Below, piece after piece: positions 1 through 20,289 of a stretch of 64,000 nt of DNA. Every line of letters starts with the position of its first letter. Position 1 is the first letter of the stretch. The DNA comes from Nitrospira sp. CG24A (GTDB lineage Bacteria > Nitrospirota > Nitrospiria > Nitrospirales > Nitrospiraceae): the NCBI GenBank assembly GCA_002869925.2, contig NEWT02000014.1, positions 1 to 64,000 on the forward strand, read 5' to 3'. The translations under genes and the position numbers were made by a program. The notes beneath the pieces were generated by a model, which was given only the letters and a program-made list of their open reading frames with translations, ran no database searches and was not told the origin of the DNA.

Positions 1-1037
<1,037 letters not shown>

Positions 1038-1075
1038 ATTTGATGGCTGTCGCATGACAGCGTGGGAGAGTTGAG

Positions 1076-1225
1076 ATGCGAGAGATCATTGATTTGGCAT
1101 GCACGATCTGCAAACAGCGGAATTACTCCACTATGAAAAATAAGAAGAATGATCCGGATCGGCTGGAGCGAAATAAGTTCTGCAAGTTCTGCCGGAAACA
1201 CATTGCCCATAAGGAAGTGAAGTAG
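1076..1225 (+). CDS. rpmG: 50S ribosomal protein L33
   Basis: A 49-residue protein missing from the ORF track because of its length. It begins [17 protein letters not shown] and carries two CxxC pairs (CTIC and CKFC), so it is the zinc-binding C+ form of L33. It lies 38 bases after tuf and just before tRNA-Trp, the standard L33-tRNA-secE-nusG arrangement. The start is the only sensible ATG, preceded by GGGAGAG. Family length is 49 to 55 residues, so it looks complete. Confidence 0.95.
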   Translation: MREIIDLACTICKQRNYSTMKNKKNDPDRLERNKFCKFCRKHIAHKEVK

Positions 1226-1264
1226 TTGGGTGGCCGGCTCAATGGTTGGGTTGCCAGCTGTCGT

Positions 1265-1339
1265 AGGGGCATGGTGTCAATGGTAGCACATCGGTCTCCA
1301 AAACCGAGAGTCTGGGTTCAAATCCTAGTGCCCCTGCCA
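1265..1339 (+). tRNA. trnW: tRNA-Trp (anticodon CCA)
   Basis: A full cloverleaf can be drawn. The acceptor arms AGGGGCA and TGCCCCT pair, the anticodon stem TCGGT/ACCGA encloses loop CTCCAAA with anticodon CCA, the T arm is CTGGG-TTCAAAT-CCTAG, and the discriminator G is followed by an encoded CCA. Its place between rpmG and secE is the usual one for tRNA-Trp. Confidence 0.96.
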
Positions 1340-1469
1340 AACGCTGGGTAGTGGATGGGTCAGGATCAATACCGACGGCAGATTGCGAGTCGCTCTGTGG
1401 CAAGCAGGGAAGTTGGGCGAGATGCGGGAGGGGAGCGGTCCTCTTTCTCAATGTGAATATGAGGAGCCC

Positions 1470-1664
1470 ATGTTCAAGAATTTTATAGGTTCCATTCAAG
1501 AATTCTTCAACGATGTGCGTGGAGAGTTAAAGAAAGTGTCGTTTCCGACGCGGGCGGAGACGATCGGGTCCACAACAGTGGTCATTGTCTTTTGCATCAT
1601 CATGTCCCTGTATCTGTCGTTCGTCGATTCGGTTCTTGTATGGGCCGTGAGCAAGATTCTATGA
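1470..1664 (+). CDS. secE: Preprotein translocase subunit SecE
   Basis: SecE is the small membrane clamp of the SecYEG channel. This 64-residue protein has an amphipathic N-terminal helix ending in GELKKVSFPTRAET, the family signature, and then one membrane segment at about residues 37-60. The tracked ORF starts at 1383, but that extension overlaps no conserved sequence. The ATG at 1470 follows GAGGAG and gives the usual single-span length. SecY is encoded at 26630 in the same window. Confidence 0.93.
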   Translation: MFKNFIGSIQEFFNDVRGELKKVSFPTRAETIGSTTVVIVFCIIMSLYLSFVDSVLVWAVSKIL

Positions 1665-1728
1665 GTCGGGTATCTGGATGTAAGGGCCGCTGATGACACG
1701 CAATCAACCAATGATCCGAGGGTAGGGC

Positions 1729-2265
1729 ATGGCAAAAAATTGGTACGTCATTCATACCTACGCAGGCTTCGAGGGGCGGGTGAAGACCAGCTTGCTGGAG
1801 CGGGCCAATCAGATGGGATTGGTGGAAAAGCTGGGACAGGTACTCGTGCCGACGGAGGATGTGATCGAGATCAAGGACGGCAAGCGCCGAACTTCTCGTC
1901 GGAAGTTTTTCCCGGGATATGTGATTGTGGAGTTGGAGTCTCCAGTCATCGATGAAACCCTGCAAATGATCAAGGAAACACCGAAGGTCACAGGGTTTGT
2001 CGGCGCCGGTGCGCAGCCCACTCCCTTGTCGATGGATGAGGTTGAGTCGTTACTCAAGCAGGTTGATGTGGGGGCAGCCGGGCCACGCGAACAGGTTAAA
2101 TTTATTAAGACGGATAATGTCCGGATCATCGACGGGCCCTTCCTCGGATTTAATGGTCTGGTGGACGAAGTGGATCAGGACCACGGCCGACTGAAAGTTC
2201 TGGTCAGTATTTTTGGGCGTTCCACTCCGGTGGAACTTGGGTTTTTGCAAGTAGAGCGGATTTAG
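1729..2265 (+). CDS. nusG: Transcription termination/antitermination factor NusG
   Basis: NusG binds RNA polymerase, suppresses pausing, and links it to Rho or to ribosomal protein S10. This 178-residue protein has the NGN domain at residues 1-115 (WYVIHTYAGFE at the start and RRKFFPGYV in the middle). The C-terminal KOW domain contains VRIIDGPFLGFNG. Length and position after secE are typical. The ATG at 1729 follows a GAGGGTAGG sequence. Confidence 0.96.
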   Translation: MAKNWYVIHTYAGFEGRVKTSLLERANQMGLVEKLGQVLVPTEDVIEIKDGKRRTSRRKFFPGYVIVELESPVIDETLQMIKETPKVTGFVGAGAQPTPLSMDEVESLLKQVDVGAAGPREQVKFIKTDNVRIIDGPFLGFNGLVDEVDQDHGRLKVLVSIFGRSTPVELGFLQVERI

Positions 2266-2302
2266 TCTTTGAAATGGTCGAACGTGCGTAGGAGTGTAGG
2301 AC

Positions 2303-2728
2303 ATGGCTAAGGAAGTTTCGGCGCAGATTAAATTGCAGATTCCAGCGGGGAAGGCAAATCCTGCTCCCCCGGTCGGGCCGTCGCTGGGGCAGCACGGTGT
2401 CAACATCATGGAGTTTTGCAAGCAGTTTAATGCAAAAACTCAGAAAGAGGGCGATAGCATCATCCCGGTGGTCATCACGGTCTATAAGGACCGGTCGTTT
2501 ACCTTTGTGATGAAAACTCCTCCGGCGTCTGACCTCTTGAAGAAAGCAGCTGGAATCATTAAGGGCTCTGGCGTGCCCCAGAAGGACAAGGTCGGCAAAA
2601 TTACAAAGGCGCAGTTGCGCGAGATTGCGCAAAAGAAATTGACGGACCTTAATGCTGTGGATCTCGAAGGCGCGATCAAGATTATTGAAGGGACGGCGCG
2701 CAGCATGGGAGTGGTGGTGCAAGGGTAA
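2303..2728 (+). CDS. rplK: 50S ribosomal protein L11
   Basis: L11 binds 23S rRNA at the GTPase-associated centre. This 141-residue protein has the N-terminal domain with the proline-rich [19 protein letters not shown] motif and the C-terminal RNA-binding domain ending in [12 protein letters not shown]. Length equals the usual family length. It is followed by rplA after 61 bases, the standard L11-L1 pair. Confidence 0.97.
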   Translation: MAKEVSAQIKLQIPAGKANPAPPVGPSLGQHGVNIMEFCKQFNAKTQKEGDSIIPVVITVYKDRSFTFVMKTPPASDLLKKAAGIIKGSGVPQKDKVGKITKAQLREIAQKKLTDLNAVDLEGAIKIIEGTARSMGVVVQG

Positions 2729-2789
2729 TCGAAACGGAGCGGGTGGGCGTCTGTACTCGTAAGTTGCGTTGGATGAAATGGAGAGTGCC

Positions 2790-3482
2790 ATGGGAAAGAA
2801 GATGAGAGCCGCAGTAGAAAAACTTGAGCCTCGGACCTATCCGTTGCGTGAGGCTGTCGAAGCAGTGAAGCGGTCGGCCTATACCAAGTTCGATGAATCC
2901 GTGGATTTGGCGCTTCGCTTAGGGGTCGATCCAAAACGGGCGGATCAAATGGTGCGTGGTACGACGTCGTTGCCGCATGGTACTGGAAAAAAGGTTCGAG
3001 TGCTGGTTTTTGCCAAGGGGGAGAAGGAACAGGAGGCACGCCAGGCCGGTGCCGATTATGTCGGGTCTGATGATCTGATGGAGAAGATCAAGGGTGGATG
3101 GATGGAGTTCGATTGCGCGATCTCGACGCCGGACCTTATGGCTGCTGTCGGGAAGCTTGGAAAGGCTCTGGGGCCTCGTGGGCTTATGCCCAATCCGAAG
3201 ACGGGGACTGTCACCTTTGAAGTCGGAAAAGCTGTGTCGGAAATTCGGAAAGGCCGAGTGGAGTACAAAGTTGAAAAAGCCGGGATCGTGCAAGTGCCTG
3301 TCGGGAAAGTGTCGTTTAAACCTGAGCAGTTGTATGACAACGCCGCAGCCGTTCTCGAAGCGGTGATCAAGGCAAAGCCTGCCTCGTGCAAAGGGCGCTA
3401 TCTGATGAGTGCGACCATCTCAAGTACGATGGGGCCCGGGGTAAAGCTCGATGCGATTGCGTTAGCCAAAGAGTGGAGTTAG
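2790..3482 (+). CDS. rplA: 50S ribosomal protein L1
   Basis: L1 forms the mobile L1 stalk that helps release deacylated tRNA, and in other bacteria it represses its own operon. The track begins at a TTG (2769), but the ATG at 2790 has GGAG six bases upstream and gives a protein of 230 residues, the usual length. The signature [20 protein letters not shown] is present around residues 125-145. Confidence 0.95.
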   Translation: MGKKMRAAVEKLEPRTYPLREAVEAVKRSAYTKFDESVDLALRLGVDPKRADQMVRGTTSLPHGTGKKVRVLVFAKGEKEQEARQAGADYVGSDDLMEKIKGGWMEFDCAISTPDLMAAVGKLGKALGPRGLMPNPKTGTVTFEVGKAVSEIRKGRVEYKVEKAGIVQVPVGKVSFKPEQLYDNAAAVLEAVIKAKPASCKGRYLMSATISSTMGPGVKLDAIALAKEWS

Positions 3483-3519
3483 TTGAGGTCTTGCCGCGCG
3501 GAAGGGGAAGGGTTCGATT

Positions 3520-4452
3520 ATGAATAAGGATGAGAAAGCAACGGCGGTGGCAGAGTTGACGGAGACGTTCGGTCGAGCACGGCTTGCCATCGTCACCGAA
3601 AGTGCCGGGCTTCCCGTCAACCAGGTGACGGAACTTCGCAAGCAATTGCGTGGTGCTAAAGCCGAATACATGGTCGTCAAGAATACGTTGGCTGTCCGTG
3701 CTGCGGGAGGTACGATCCTTTCCGGGGTGACGACCTACCTAAAGGGACCAACAGGCTTGGTGATCGGTTATGACGATCCGGTGCTTCCGGCTAAGATCCT
3801 TCGGGATTTTATTCTGGCGGAGAAGCGTGAGCAGAAGATTAAAATTACCATTGGTGTGCTGGAGGGTAAGGTCGTGCAGCCGGCTGAGTTGGCGGCTGTG
3901 GCGAAGCTGCCGAAAAAGGAAGTTCTCATTGCGATGTTGTTGTCGGCCATGCAGGGACCGGCGCGTGGCCTGGTATATACGCTCAGTGCAGTCTTGTCGA
4001 AATTTGTGAGAGTCATTGCAGCCATTCAAGACAAACGAAAAGGAGAAGGGGATATGTCAACGACCACGACGAAATTATCACAGGAAGACTTAATCAAGGC
4101 GATCGAGACGATGAGTGTGCTCGATTTGGCTGAGCTGGTGAAGGGGTTAGAGACCCGATTCGGTGTCACGGCTGCCGCACCGGTTGCCGCTGCGGCTCCT
4201 GCCGCAGGTGGTGGAGCGGCCGCGGCCGCTGAAGAGAAGACCTCCTTCGATGTTGTGCTTGTCTCGGCTCCTGCCGACAAGAAAATTCAAGTGATCAAGG
4301 TTGTCCGGGAACTCACCAGTCTCGGGTTGAAGGAAGCGAAGGATCTGGTCGAGGGCGCGCCAAAGCCCGTGAAGACTGGTGTCACGAAGGAAGAATGCGA
4401 CACCATGAAAAAGAAGCTCGAAGAAAGTGGCGCAAAGGTCGAGATCAAGTAG
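3520..4452 (+). CDS. rplJ: 50S ribosomal protein L10, in frame and continuous with L7/L12
   Basis: L10 is the base of the L7/L12 stalk. Residues 1-178 of this ORF are a complete L10. The globular RNA-binding domain includes [13 protein letters not shown], and the C-terminal helix ([20 protein letters not shown]) corresponds to the part that holds L7/L12 dimers. No stop codon follows. The frame runs through DKRKGEGD into the initiator Met of L7/L12 at 4054 and ends at 4452, giving 310 residues. L10 alone is normally 165-180 residues. A single T-to-C change (TGA to CGA at the codon after QDK) would explain the loss of the stop. Sequencing error cannot be excluded. Confidence 0.9.
   Translation: MNKDEKATAVAELTETFGRARLAIVTESAGLPVNQVTELRKQLRGAKAEYMVVKNTLAVRAAGGTILSGVTTYLKGPTGLVIGYDDPVLPAKILRDFILAEKREQKIKITIGVLEGKVVQPAELAAVAKLPKKEVLIAMLLSAMQGPARGLVYTLSAVLSKFVRVIAAIQDKRKGEGDMSTTTTKLSQEDLIKAIETMSVLDLAELVKGLETRFGVTAAAPVAAAAPAAGGGAAAAAEEKTSFDVVLVSAPADKKIQVIKVVRELTSLGLKEAKDLVEGAPKPVKTGVTKEECDTMKKKLEESGAKVEIK
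4054..4452 (+). CDS. rplL: 50S ribosomal protein L7/L12 (internal start inside the rplJ ORF)
   Basis: L7/L12 is the multi-copy stalk protein that recruits translation GTPases. The 132-residue product has the N-terminal dimerisation domain ([26 protein letters not shown]), an alanine-glycine-rich hinge and the C-terminal domain with [20 protein letters not shown]. The ATG at 4054 has its own AGGAG eight bases upstream, so separate initiation is likely, as the ribosome needs several copies. It shares the reading frame of rplJ without a stop between them, so a fused L10-L12 protein is also expected. Confidence 0.93.
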   Translation: MSTTTTKLSQEDLIKAIETMSVLDLAELVKGLETRFGVTAAAPVAAAAPAAGGGAAAAAEEKTSFDVVLVSAPADKKIQVIKVVRELTSLGLKEAKDLVEGAPKPVKTGVTKEECDTMKKKLEESGAKVEIK

Positions 4453-4537
4453 CTTCGAATCGACCAGTTTCTAGCATCTGTGTGTACCTGCTATAGGCGG
4501 GCGCTCAGACATGACCATTGTAGTGGAGGACCGGCGA

Positions 4538-8494
<3,957 letters not shown>

Positions 8495-8543
8495 CCCATT
8501 TGTGTGCCGGCCATAGTGGTCGGTATCAGAGGAGGTCACTACC

Positions 8544-12719
<4,176 letters not shown>

Positions 12720-12745
12720 TTTACGCATTCGGTGATTAAGAAGGC

Positions 12746-12774
12746 TTGACACCGCGATCAATGCTCATTACAAT
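12746..12774 (+). promoter_or_regulatory. Sigma-70-type promoter of the str operon
   Basis: TTGACA (12746-12751) and TACAAT (12769-12774) are separated by exactly 17 bases. This is a perfect -35 and a one-mismatch -10 box in the rpoC-rpsL gap, 70 bases before the rpsL start. It is the strongest promoter seen in the ribosomal region. Confidence 0.85.
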
Positions 12775-12843
12775 CCACCGGCTTTGCACTTGAACAAATG
12801 AGTGCAACAGTCAAACCGTGCAGAAGATGAGAGTGATGTACTA

Positions 12844-13215
12844 ATGCCGACAATTAATCAGTTAGTCAGAAAAGGCCGCAAGCTGGCACACGCGAAAACG
12901 AAAAGCCCTGCGCTCAAATCCTGTCCGCAGAAGCGCGGCGTGTGTCTTCGTGTGTATACGTCAACGCCGAAGAAGCCGAACTCCGCGTTGCGTAAAGTCG
13001 CGCGTGTTCGATTAACGAACGGGATGGAAGTGACGACATACATCCCGGGTGTCGGGCACAACCTCCAGGAGCACTCCATTGTGCTTGTGCGCGGCGGCCG
13101 TGTAAAGGACTTGCCGGGTGTGCGTTATCACATCGTTAGAGGGGCGCTTGATGCTGTTGGTGTGGCGGATCGAAAACAGAGTCGTTCGAAGTATGGAGCG
13201 AAGCGGCCGAAGTAA
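12844..13215 (+). CDS. rpsL: 30S ribosomal protein S12
   Basis: S12 lines the decoding centre. The track starts 42 bases upstream, but [12 protein letters not shown] at 12844 is the conserved N-terminus and gives 123 residues, the usual length. The streptomycin-site loop [17 protein letters not shown] is wild type in appearance, and the second loop reads [15 protein letters not shown]. The ribosome-binding site is weak. First gene of the str operon behind the promoter at 12746. Confidence 0.95.
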   Translation: MPTINQLVRKGRKLAHAKTKSPALKSCPQKRGVCLRVYTSTPKKPNSALRKVARVRLTNGMEVTTYIPGVGHNLQEHSIVLVRGGRVKDLPGVRYHIVRGALDAVGVADRKQSRSKYGAKRPK

Positions 13216-13253
13216 GCGTGAATCACCGTTGGTAACGAGAGAGTGAATGACAC

Positions 13254-13724
13254 ATGCCAAGGACTAGATTTTTAGATCATCGTGACCCCCTCCCTGATGT
13301 ACGATATCGCGATAAGCTCGTCGGGAAGTTTTTGAATATTTTGATGTCGGGTGGAAAGAAGAGCACGGCCGAGCGTATTTGCTACGGAGCGTTCGATGTG
13401 ATTCAGGAGAAAACTGGTAACGATCCACTCAAGGTATTTCGGTCAGCGATTGATAATGTGAAGCCGGTTGTTGAGGTGAAGTCCCGTCGAGTGGGCGGTG
13501 CTTCGTATCAGGTGCCGGTAGAAATTCGTCCGGCTCGCCGGATGTCGCTGGCGCTTCGATGGCTGGCGGAGTATTCGCGGACTCGCGGCGGTAAGAGTAT
13601 GCGAGAGAAGCTCGCGGCTGAGTTGCTGGATGCCTCGAACAATACGGGGGCGGCGGTGAAGAAGCGGGAAGACGTGCATCGAATGGCGGAAGCCAATAAG
13701 GCATTCGCGCACTATCGTTGGTAG
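13254..13724 (+). CDS. rpsG: 30S ribosomal protein S7
   Basis: S7 starts assembly of the 30S head and is the str-operon autoregulator in E. coli. The protein has 156 residues, beginning [18 protein letters not shown], with the conserved [10 protein letters not shown] and [17 protein letters not shown] segments. Standard bacterial length. It lies 38 bases after rpsL and is followed by a structured spacer before fusA. Confidence 0.96.
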   Translation: MPRTRFLDHRDPLPDVRYRDKLVGKFLNILMSGGKKSTAERICYGAFDVIQEKTGNDPLKVFRSAIDNVKPVVEVKSRRVGGASYQVPVEIRPARRMSLALRWLAEYSRTRGGKSMREKLAAELLDASNNTGAAVKKREDVHRMAEANKAFAHYRW

Positions 13725-13738
13725 CGTCGTTCTGTGCT

Positions 13739-13810
13739 GCAGCTGGGCCGTGCTGCGACTCGCTTATGCGGGTGATTATTAAGTCGCAGCGTCTCACTGG
13801 CCCTGGCTGC
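13739..13810 (+). promoter_or_regulatory. Nested stem-loop in the rpsG-fusA spacer
   Basis: An inner perfect 9-bp stem (GCTGCGACT at 13752 with AGTCGCAGC at 13782) is enclosed by imperfect outer arms (GCAGCTGGGCC and GGCCCTGGCTGC). No T-run follows, so it is not an obvious terminator. It may be an RNA processing or ribosomal-protein control site, but that is inference. Confidence 0.5.
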
Positions 13811-13836
13811 GGCATCTATATTTTTAGGGGAAGTAC

Positions 13837-15918
13837 GTGGCGCGTCAATCACCATTAGAGCTAACTCGGAACATCGGCATCATGGCTCACATTGATGCCG
13901 GGAAGACGACAACCACTGAGCGCATCCTCTTCTACACTGGGATCTCACACAAGATGGGTGAGGTTCATGAAGGTGCCGCGACAATGGATTGGATGGAGCA
14001 GGAGCGGGAGCGCGGCATTACAATTACGGCCGCTGCGACGACCTGTTTCTGGCGCGACCATCGCATCAATATTATCGATACTCCGGGCCACGTTGATTTT
14101 ACGATTGAAGTCGAACGGTCGCTTCGTGTGCTCGATGGAGCTGTGGCAGTGTTTGATTCCGTGCAGGGGGTTGAGCCGCAATCTGAGACAGTCTGGCGGC
14201 AGGCGGATAAGTATAATGTGCCGAGGATCGCGTTCATGAACAAAATGGACCGAATCGGCGCAGATTTTTATGCCAGCGTTCAGACGATGATCGATCGGTT
14301 GGGGGCGAATCCTGTTCCGATCCAAATCCCTATCGGTCGAGAGTCTGAGTATAAAGGGTCGATCGATCTCGTGACCATGAAGGCCTATGTATATGACGAT
14401 GAGACGCTCGGCGCTAAGTACATCGTCAAGGATATTCCTGCCGATCTACTAGACCGAGCCAAAGAATATCGAGATAAGATGCTGGATGCAGTTGCTGAGT
14501 TTGACGAGCAAGCCATGGACAAGTATCTCAATGGCCAACCCTTGACGGAAGAGGAAGTCCGCAGAGCTATTCGAGCTGGCGTGATTTCGATGAAGATGAC
14601 CCCTATTTTATGCGGGTCGGCTTTCAAGAATAAGGGTGTACAGCAGTTGTTGGATGGAGTTGTGGATTTCCTTCCGTCGCCACTTGATGTTGAATCAGTG
14701 ACCGGGATTGATCCGAATACCGAACAGGAAGTGAAGCGACGTCCGTCAGATAGCGAGCCGTTCGCAGCCTTAGCCTTCAAGATTATGACAGATCCGTTTG
14801 CGGGGCAGCTCACTTTTTTGCGGGTCTATTCGGGTACCCTGAAAACGGGAACGTCTGTCTCGAATGTAACGAAGGGGACAAGGGATCGCGTCGGACGCCT
14901 TCTGAAGATGCATGCAAACAAGCGGGAAGATATTGATGTCGCCTATGCGGGTGACATTGTTGCGGCCGTCGGACTAAAAGGGGCAACGACGGGAGACACG
15001 CTAGCAGATGAAAAACAGCCGGTTTTGCTCGAAGTGATGAAGTTTCCTGAGCCGGTCATTGCAATGGCGATTGAGCCAAAAACCAAACAAGATCAAGAGA
15101 AGATGGGGTTCGCCTTACAGAAGTTAGCGCAGGAAGATCCATCGTTCCGGGTGAAGACGGATGAAGAGACCGCGCAGACTATCATTGCTGGGATGGGGGA
15201 ACTGCATCTGGAAATCATCGTTGATCGCATGCTGCGTGAATTCAAGGTGGAGGCCAATGTCGGAAAGCCGGAGGTGGCCTTTCGGGAAACGATTCGCAAG
15301 AAGGCTGAAGCTGAGGCGAAATACATTAAGCAGACCGGTGGTCGTGGCCAGTACGGACATGTCGTGTTGACGGTCGAGCCTGCCGAATCAGGCAAGGGCT
15401 TAGAGTTCATCAATAAGACCGTCGGCGGCTCTATTCCGCGAGAATTCATCCCGGCGATCGAAAAGGGTGTGAAGGAGCGGCTTGATTCTGGCGTCATCGC
15501 GGGTTATCCGCTTCGCGATGTTCGGGTCATGGTGATTGATGGGTCGTTTCATGACGTCGACTCTAACGAAATGGCATTTAAAATTGCCGGCTCGATGGCA
15601 TTCGTCGATGCCTGCAAGAAAGCTGATCCTGTCTTGCTTGAGCCGATCATGAAGGTAGAGGTTGTGGTGCCTCAGGATTTTATGGGCGATGTGATCGGCA
15701 ATTTGAACGGTCGTCGTGGGAAGATTCAAGGCATGAAGGCGCGAGCGGCCGCTCAGGTCATCGATGCATCTGTGCCACTTAGCGAAATGTTTGGATATGC
15801 AACCGATCTTCGCTCTCGAACTCAGGGCCGTGCCACCTATAGTATGGAATTCGACCGATATGATCCGGTGCCCAGGCAGATTTCAGAGGCCATCATTGCC
15901 AAGTATCGGGGTGAGTAG
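13837..15918 (+). CDS. fusA: Elongation factor G
   Basis: Translocation GTPase of 693 residues. The P-loop AHIDAGKT, switch I RERGITI, DTPGH and NKMD motifs are all canonical, followed by domains II-V (for example GRGQYGHV in domain IV). The start is GTG at 13837 with AGGGGAAG upstream. Length is the usual 690-700. It is the third gene of the str operon, 39 bases before tuf. Confidence 0.96.
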   Translation: MARQSPLELTRNIGIMAHIDAGKTTTTERILFYTGISHKMGEVHEGAATMDWMEQERERGITITAAATTCFWRDHRINIIDTPGHVDFTIEVERSLRVLDGAVAVFDSVQGVEPQSETVWRQADKYNVPRIAFMNKMDRIGADFYASVQTMIDRLGANPVPIQIPIGRESEYKGSIDLVTMKAYVYDDETLGAKYIVKDIPADLLDRAKEYRDKMLDAVAEFDEQAMDKYLNGQPLTEEEVRRAIRAGVISMKMTPILCGSAFKNKGVQQLLDGVVDFLPSPLDVESVTGIDPNTEQEVKRRPSDSEPFAALAFKIMTDPFAGQLTFLRVYSGTLKTGTSVSNVTKGTRDRVGRLLKMHANKREDIDVAYAGDIVAAVGLKGATTGDTLADEKQPVLLEVMKFPEPVIAMAIEPKTKQDQEKMGFALQKLAQEDPSFRVKTDEETAQTIIAGMGELHLEIIVDRMLREFKVEANVGKPEVAFRETIRKKAEAEAKYIKQTGGRGQYGHVVLTVEPAESGKGLEFINKTVGGSIPREFIPAIEKGVKERLDSGVIAGYPLRDVRVMVIDGSFHDVDSNEMAFKIAGSMAFVDACKKADPVLLEPIMKVEVVVPQDFMGDVIGNLNGRRGKIQGMKARAAAQVIDASVPLSEMFGYATDLRSRTQGRATYSMEFDRYDPVPRQISEAIIAKYRGE

Positions 15919-15957
15919 TCGCATTGATTTTTGAGTGAGGACGGAAGGGAGCGAGGT

Positions 15958-17163
<1,206 letters not shown>

Positions 17164-17190
17164 AGATTGGTTGAATGAATAGAGGAATGC

Positions 17191-17505
17191 ATGGTTAAGG
17201 TTGAACAAAGAATCAGGATTCGGTTGCGCGGGTTTGATTATCGCGTCTTAGACCAGTCGGTAGCAGAAATCGTGGAGACTGTCCGCCGGAGCGGAGCAAA
17301 AATTGTAGGTCCCATTCCTCTTCCCACTCGCATTGAGAAGTTTACCGTTCAGAGTGCGACACATGCAGATAAGAAGGCTCGTGAGCAGTTCGAAATCAGA
17401 ACGCATAAGCGTTTGATGGACATCATGGACGCAACGCCTGAGACCATGGATTCCCTGATGAAGCTGAACTTGGCCGCCGGCGTGGATGTTGAGATTAAGC
17501 TTTAA
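17191..17505 (+). CDS. rpsJ: 30S ribosomal protein S10
   Basis: First gene of the S10 operon. 104 residues, with the signature region [16 protein letters not shown]10 also serves as NusE and contacts NusG, encoded at 1729. Normal length. It follows tuf after 27 bases without a visible terminator, so the str and S10 operons may be co-transcribed. Confidence 0.96.
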   Translation: MVKVEQRIRIRLRGFDYRVLDQSVAEIVETVRRSGAKIVGPIPLPTRIEKFTVQSATHADKKAREQFEIRTHKRLMDIMDATPETMDSLMKLNLAAGVDVEIKL

Positions 17506-17534
17506 GGGTCGATGCCTGACAAGGGACATTACGC

Positions 17535-18155
17535 ATGACGAATGGGTTATTGGGTAAAAAACTGGGGATGACCCAGATATTTGATGAGACGCGGTTTACG
17601 CCTGTGACCGTTATTGAGGCGGGGCCTTGCCGTGTGGTTACAATTAAGACAAAAGAGCGCGATGGCTATGAATCTGTCCAGTTGTCTTTTGGTGAGGTCA
17701 AAGAGCGTAAACTGTCCAAAGCCGAGTTGGGGCACCTCAAGAAAGCGGAGGCTCCAGCTACTCGTGTATTGAGAGAGTTTAAAAAAACTGGCGAGGTGAC
17801 CGTAGGACAGTCCATCAAAGTCGATATTTTCAAAAAAGGTGACTGGGTTGATGTCACTGGTATTTCGAAGGGAAAGGGCTTTCAGGGGGTGGTGAAGCGG
17901 CATCATTATGCCGGCGGCCCTGAGTCTCACGGATCTATGTTTCATCGTCATCCCGGTTCGATGGGAGCCAGCTCTTATCCTTCACGTGTCTGGAAAGGGA
18001 AGACATTGCCTGGGCATATGGGGGCGAAACAAATTACGGCCCAGCGATTGAAAGTGATTGATTCAAGACCTGATGAGAACTTGCTGTTTGTTCGAGGGGC
18101 AATCCCTGGTGCGGCAAATGGACTGATCATGGTGAGAAAGTCGAAGAAGGGGTAA
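17535..18155 (+). CDS. rplC: 50S ribosomal protein L3
   Basis: L3 reaches the peptidyl transferase centre. 206 residues, with the opening GLLGKKLGMTQIF and the long loop KGFQGVVKRHHYAGGPESHG, followed by HRHPGSMGASSYPSRVWKG. Normal length for the bacterial protein. Its TAA overlaps the rplD ATG by one base (TAATG). Confidence 0.96.
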   Translation: MTNGLLGKKLGMTQIFDETRFTPVTVIEAGPCRVVTIKTKERDGYESVQLSFGEVKERKLSKAELGHLKKAEAPATRVLREFKKTGEVTVGQSIKVDIFKKGDWVDVTGISKGKGFQGVVKRHHYAGGPESHGSMFHRHPGSMGASSYPSRVWKGKTLPGHMGAKQITAQRLKVIDSRPDENLLFVRGAIPGAANGLIMVRKSKKG

Positions 18156-18784
18156 TGGGCATGCCCACGGTTGATGTCGTTGATTTAAAGAAACAAAAAG
18201 TTGGCTCTGTCGATCTTCCCGAGGAAGTGTTCGGCTGTAAGCCGCACTCCGCCTTAGTACATGAAGCCGTAGTGATGCAACGTGCCTGTGAACGTCAGGG
18301 CACGGCGTCGACATTGCGACGAGGAGAAGTGGCAGGGTCTGGGAAAAAGCCGTGGAAGCAAAAACATACTGGGCGGGCTCGAGCAGGGTCGATTCGTTCG
18401 CCGGTATGGCGGCATGGCGGATCGGTGTTTGGACCGAAGCCGCGTGACTACTCTTACAGCATGCCAAAAAAGAAGTATCGCGCAGCGCTTCAGAGCGCGT
18501 TGTCGGCAAAGTTGGCTGATGGGCAGGTGCTGATTGTGTCGAATCTGTCGTTGGCGCAACCCAAGACGAAACTGTTGGCCCAAGCGTTGTCTAATTTGGG
18601 GGCAGACGCGTATGCCTTGATTGTGGCAGGTGCCGGACATGCCGGGTTGGCTCAAGCTGCAGCGAATCTTCCTAACGTGTGTGTGGTGGGGCCTGAAGGA
18701 TTAAATGTGTATGACATTGTACGAGCTGAATTGATCCTGATTCTTGAGCGTGAGTTGACGCGGGTGAAAGAGGTCTGGTCATGA
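18155..18784 (+). CDS. rplD: 50S ribosomal protein L4
   Basis: L4 extends a loop into the exit tunnel and is the S10-operon repressor in E. coli. 209 residues. The tunnel loop is recognisable from RRGEVAGSGKKPWKQKHTGR onward, followed by RSPVWRHGGSVFGPKPR. Its start overlaps the rplC stop, and a second ATG lies two codons downstream (18161). Its stop overlaps the rplW start (ATGA). Confidence 0.95.
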   Translation: MGMPTVDVVDLKKQKVGSVDLPEEVFGCKPHSALVHEAVVMQRACERQGTASTLRRGEVAGSGKKPWKQKHTGRARAGSIRSPVWRHGGSVFGPKPRDYSYSMPKKKYRAALQSALSAKLADGQVLIVSNLSLAQPKTKLLAQALSNLGADAYALIVAGAGHAGLAQAAANLPNVCVVGPEGLNVYDIVRAELILILERELTRVKEVWS

Positions 18785-19074
18785 AGGCGGGTCTCCATAA
18801 GATTCTATTGCAGCCTTTGTTGACGGAAAAAATTACGGCGATGAGGGAAGGCAACAATACGGTAGGCTTTCTCGTCCACCCCGATGCGAATCGTGTTCAG
18901 ATTAAGCAAGCTGTTGAGACATTATTGAAGGTCAAAGTCGAGCGTGTGAATGTGATGAATGTTCGTGGAAAGGTGAAGCGTCTTGGGCGTTTCTCCGGGA
19001 AACGATCGGATTGGAAAAAGGCCTTCGTTAAGCTTAAGCAAGGCGAAAAGTTAGAGCTGTACGAGAGCGCGTAG
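18781..19074 (+). CDS. rplW: 50S ribosomal protein L23
   Basis: L23 sits at the exit tunnel and docks trigger factor and SRP. 97 residues, with the conserved [11 protein letters not shown] start and [25 protein letters not shown] loop region. Normal length. It overlaps rplD by four bases. Confidence 0.95.
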   Translation: MKAGLHKILLQPLLTEKITAMREGNNTVGFLVHPDANRVQIKQAVETLLKVKVERVNVMNVRGKVKRLGRFSGKRSDWKKAFVKLKQGEKLELYESA

Positions 19075-19123
19075 TAGACATTGCACCGGGCTGACCTCGG
19101 TGTGCTGGAAGGACGACTGTAGT

Positions 19124-19948
19124 ATGGGAATCAGAGTATACAAGCCGAGGACCCCGGGACGTCGCGGGATGACTGCGGTCACGACTGAAGAACTGTCAAA
19201 GAAGAGGCCGGAGAAGTCACTCACGTCATTCCGGCGCAGTACCGGAGCGCGGAATAATGATGGGCGGACGACAGTACGTTTTCGTGGAGGCGGACATAAG
19301 CGGCTCTATCGGAAAGTCGATTTCCGACGTGATAAAACCGGAATTCCGGGGACCATTGCTGCGCTCGAATATGACCCTAATCGGTCAGCCAGAATTGCTT
19401 TGGTGCATTACAAGGATGGTGAGAAACGTTATATTCTAGCCCCGGTTGGCTTGCAAGTAGGACATGTCGTGCAGTCAGGTGTGGGTTCTGAAGTTCGTAC
19501 GGGGAATGCGCTGCCCTTATCCAGCATGCCGTTGGGAACAACTATTCATAATGTGGAGTTGAAGCCTGGAAAAGGCGGGCAGCTGATTCGTAGTGCGGGT
19601 GGTGCGGCTCAGGTGATGGGACGTGATGGCGACTATGTACAGGTGCGGCTCAGATCCGGTGAAATGCGCAGAATCCTTTCAACCTGCATGGCCACTGTAG
19701 GACAGGTTGGCAATACGGATCATGAGAATATTAATGTAGGGAAAGCGGGCCGGGTTCGTTGGTTGGGCCGACGCCCGAATGTTCGTGGTGTTGTGATGAA
19801 TCCGGTCGACCATCCGCATGGCGGAGGTGAAGGAAAGTCTGGACAGGGAAATCCTCATCCGGTTTCACCATGGGGGTTACCGACCAAGGGTTACAAGACC
19901 CGGAACAACAAAGCAACGGACAAGTTCATTATTTCCCGCCGCAAGTAG
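19124..19948 (+). CDS. rplB: 50S ribosomal protein L2
   Basis: L2 is needed for subunit joining and peptidyl transfer. The track begins at 19100, but [15 protein letters not shown] at 19124 is the conserved start and gives 274 residues. The C-terminal signature [16 protein letters not shown], with its conserved histidine, is intact. A GGAAGGA sequence precedes the start by about ten bases. Confidence 0.95.
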   Translation: MGIRVYKPRTPGRRGMTAVTTEELSKKRPEKSLTSFRRSTGARNNDGRTTVRFRGGGHKRLYRKVDFRRDKTGIPGTIAALEYDPNRSARIALVHYKDGEKRYILAPVGLQVGHVVQSGVGSEVRTGNALPLSSMPLGTTIHNVELKPGKGGQLIRSAGGAAQVMGRDGDYVQVRLRSGEMRRILSTCMATVGQVGNTDHENINVGKAGRVRWLGRRPNVRGVVMNPVDHPHGGGEGKSGQGNPHPVSPWGLPTKGYKTRNNKATDKFIISRRK

Positions 19949-19957
19949 GAGTACGCG

Positions 19958-20245
19958 ATGCCGAGGTCAGTAAGTAAGGGCGCATTTGTTGACGACCATC
20001 TGCTGGAAAAAGTGGAGCGGATGAATCAGAATAAGGATCGAAAGATCATTAAAACCTGGTCACGGCGGTCCACCGTTATCCCAGATATGATCGGACATAC
20101 GTTCGCAGTTCATAACGGAAAAAAGTTCATACCTGTCTTTGTGACGGAAAACATGGTCGGGCATAAGTTGGGCGAGTTTGCTCCGACCAGGTTTTTTAAA
20201 GGGCATGGGCATGCCAGGACAGAGAAGTCAGTGGCCCTCAAGTAA
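19958..20245 (+). CDS. rpsS: 30S ribosomal protein S19
   Basis: S19 contacts the A-site finger in the 30S head. 95 residues, starting [15 protein letters not shown] and carrying the signature [20 protein letters not shown]. Normal length. It lies nine bases after rplB. Confidence 0.96.
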   Translation: MPRSVSKGAFVDDHLLEKVERMNQNKDRKIIKTWSRRSTVIPDMIGHTFAVHNGKKFIPVFVTENMVGHKLGEFAPTRFFKGHGHARTEKSVALK

Positions 20246-20289
20246 GTGACAGACCGCGGTCTCGGTATACTCGATTGGATGGGAAGGTT

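Noticed and set aside
3483-3519. L10 autoregulatory leader before rplJ
   Set aside because: The gap is only 37 bases, too short for the known L10-binding kink-turn leader.
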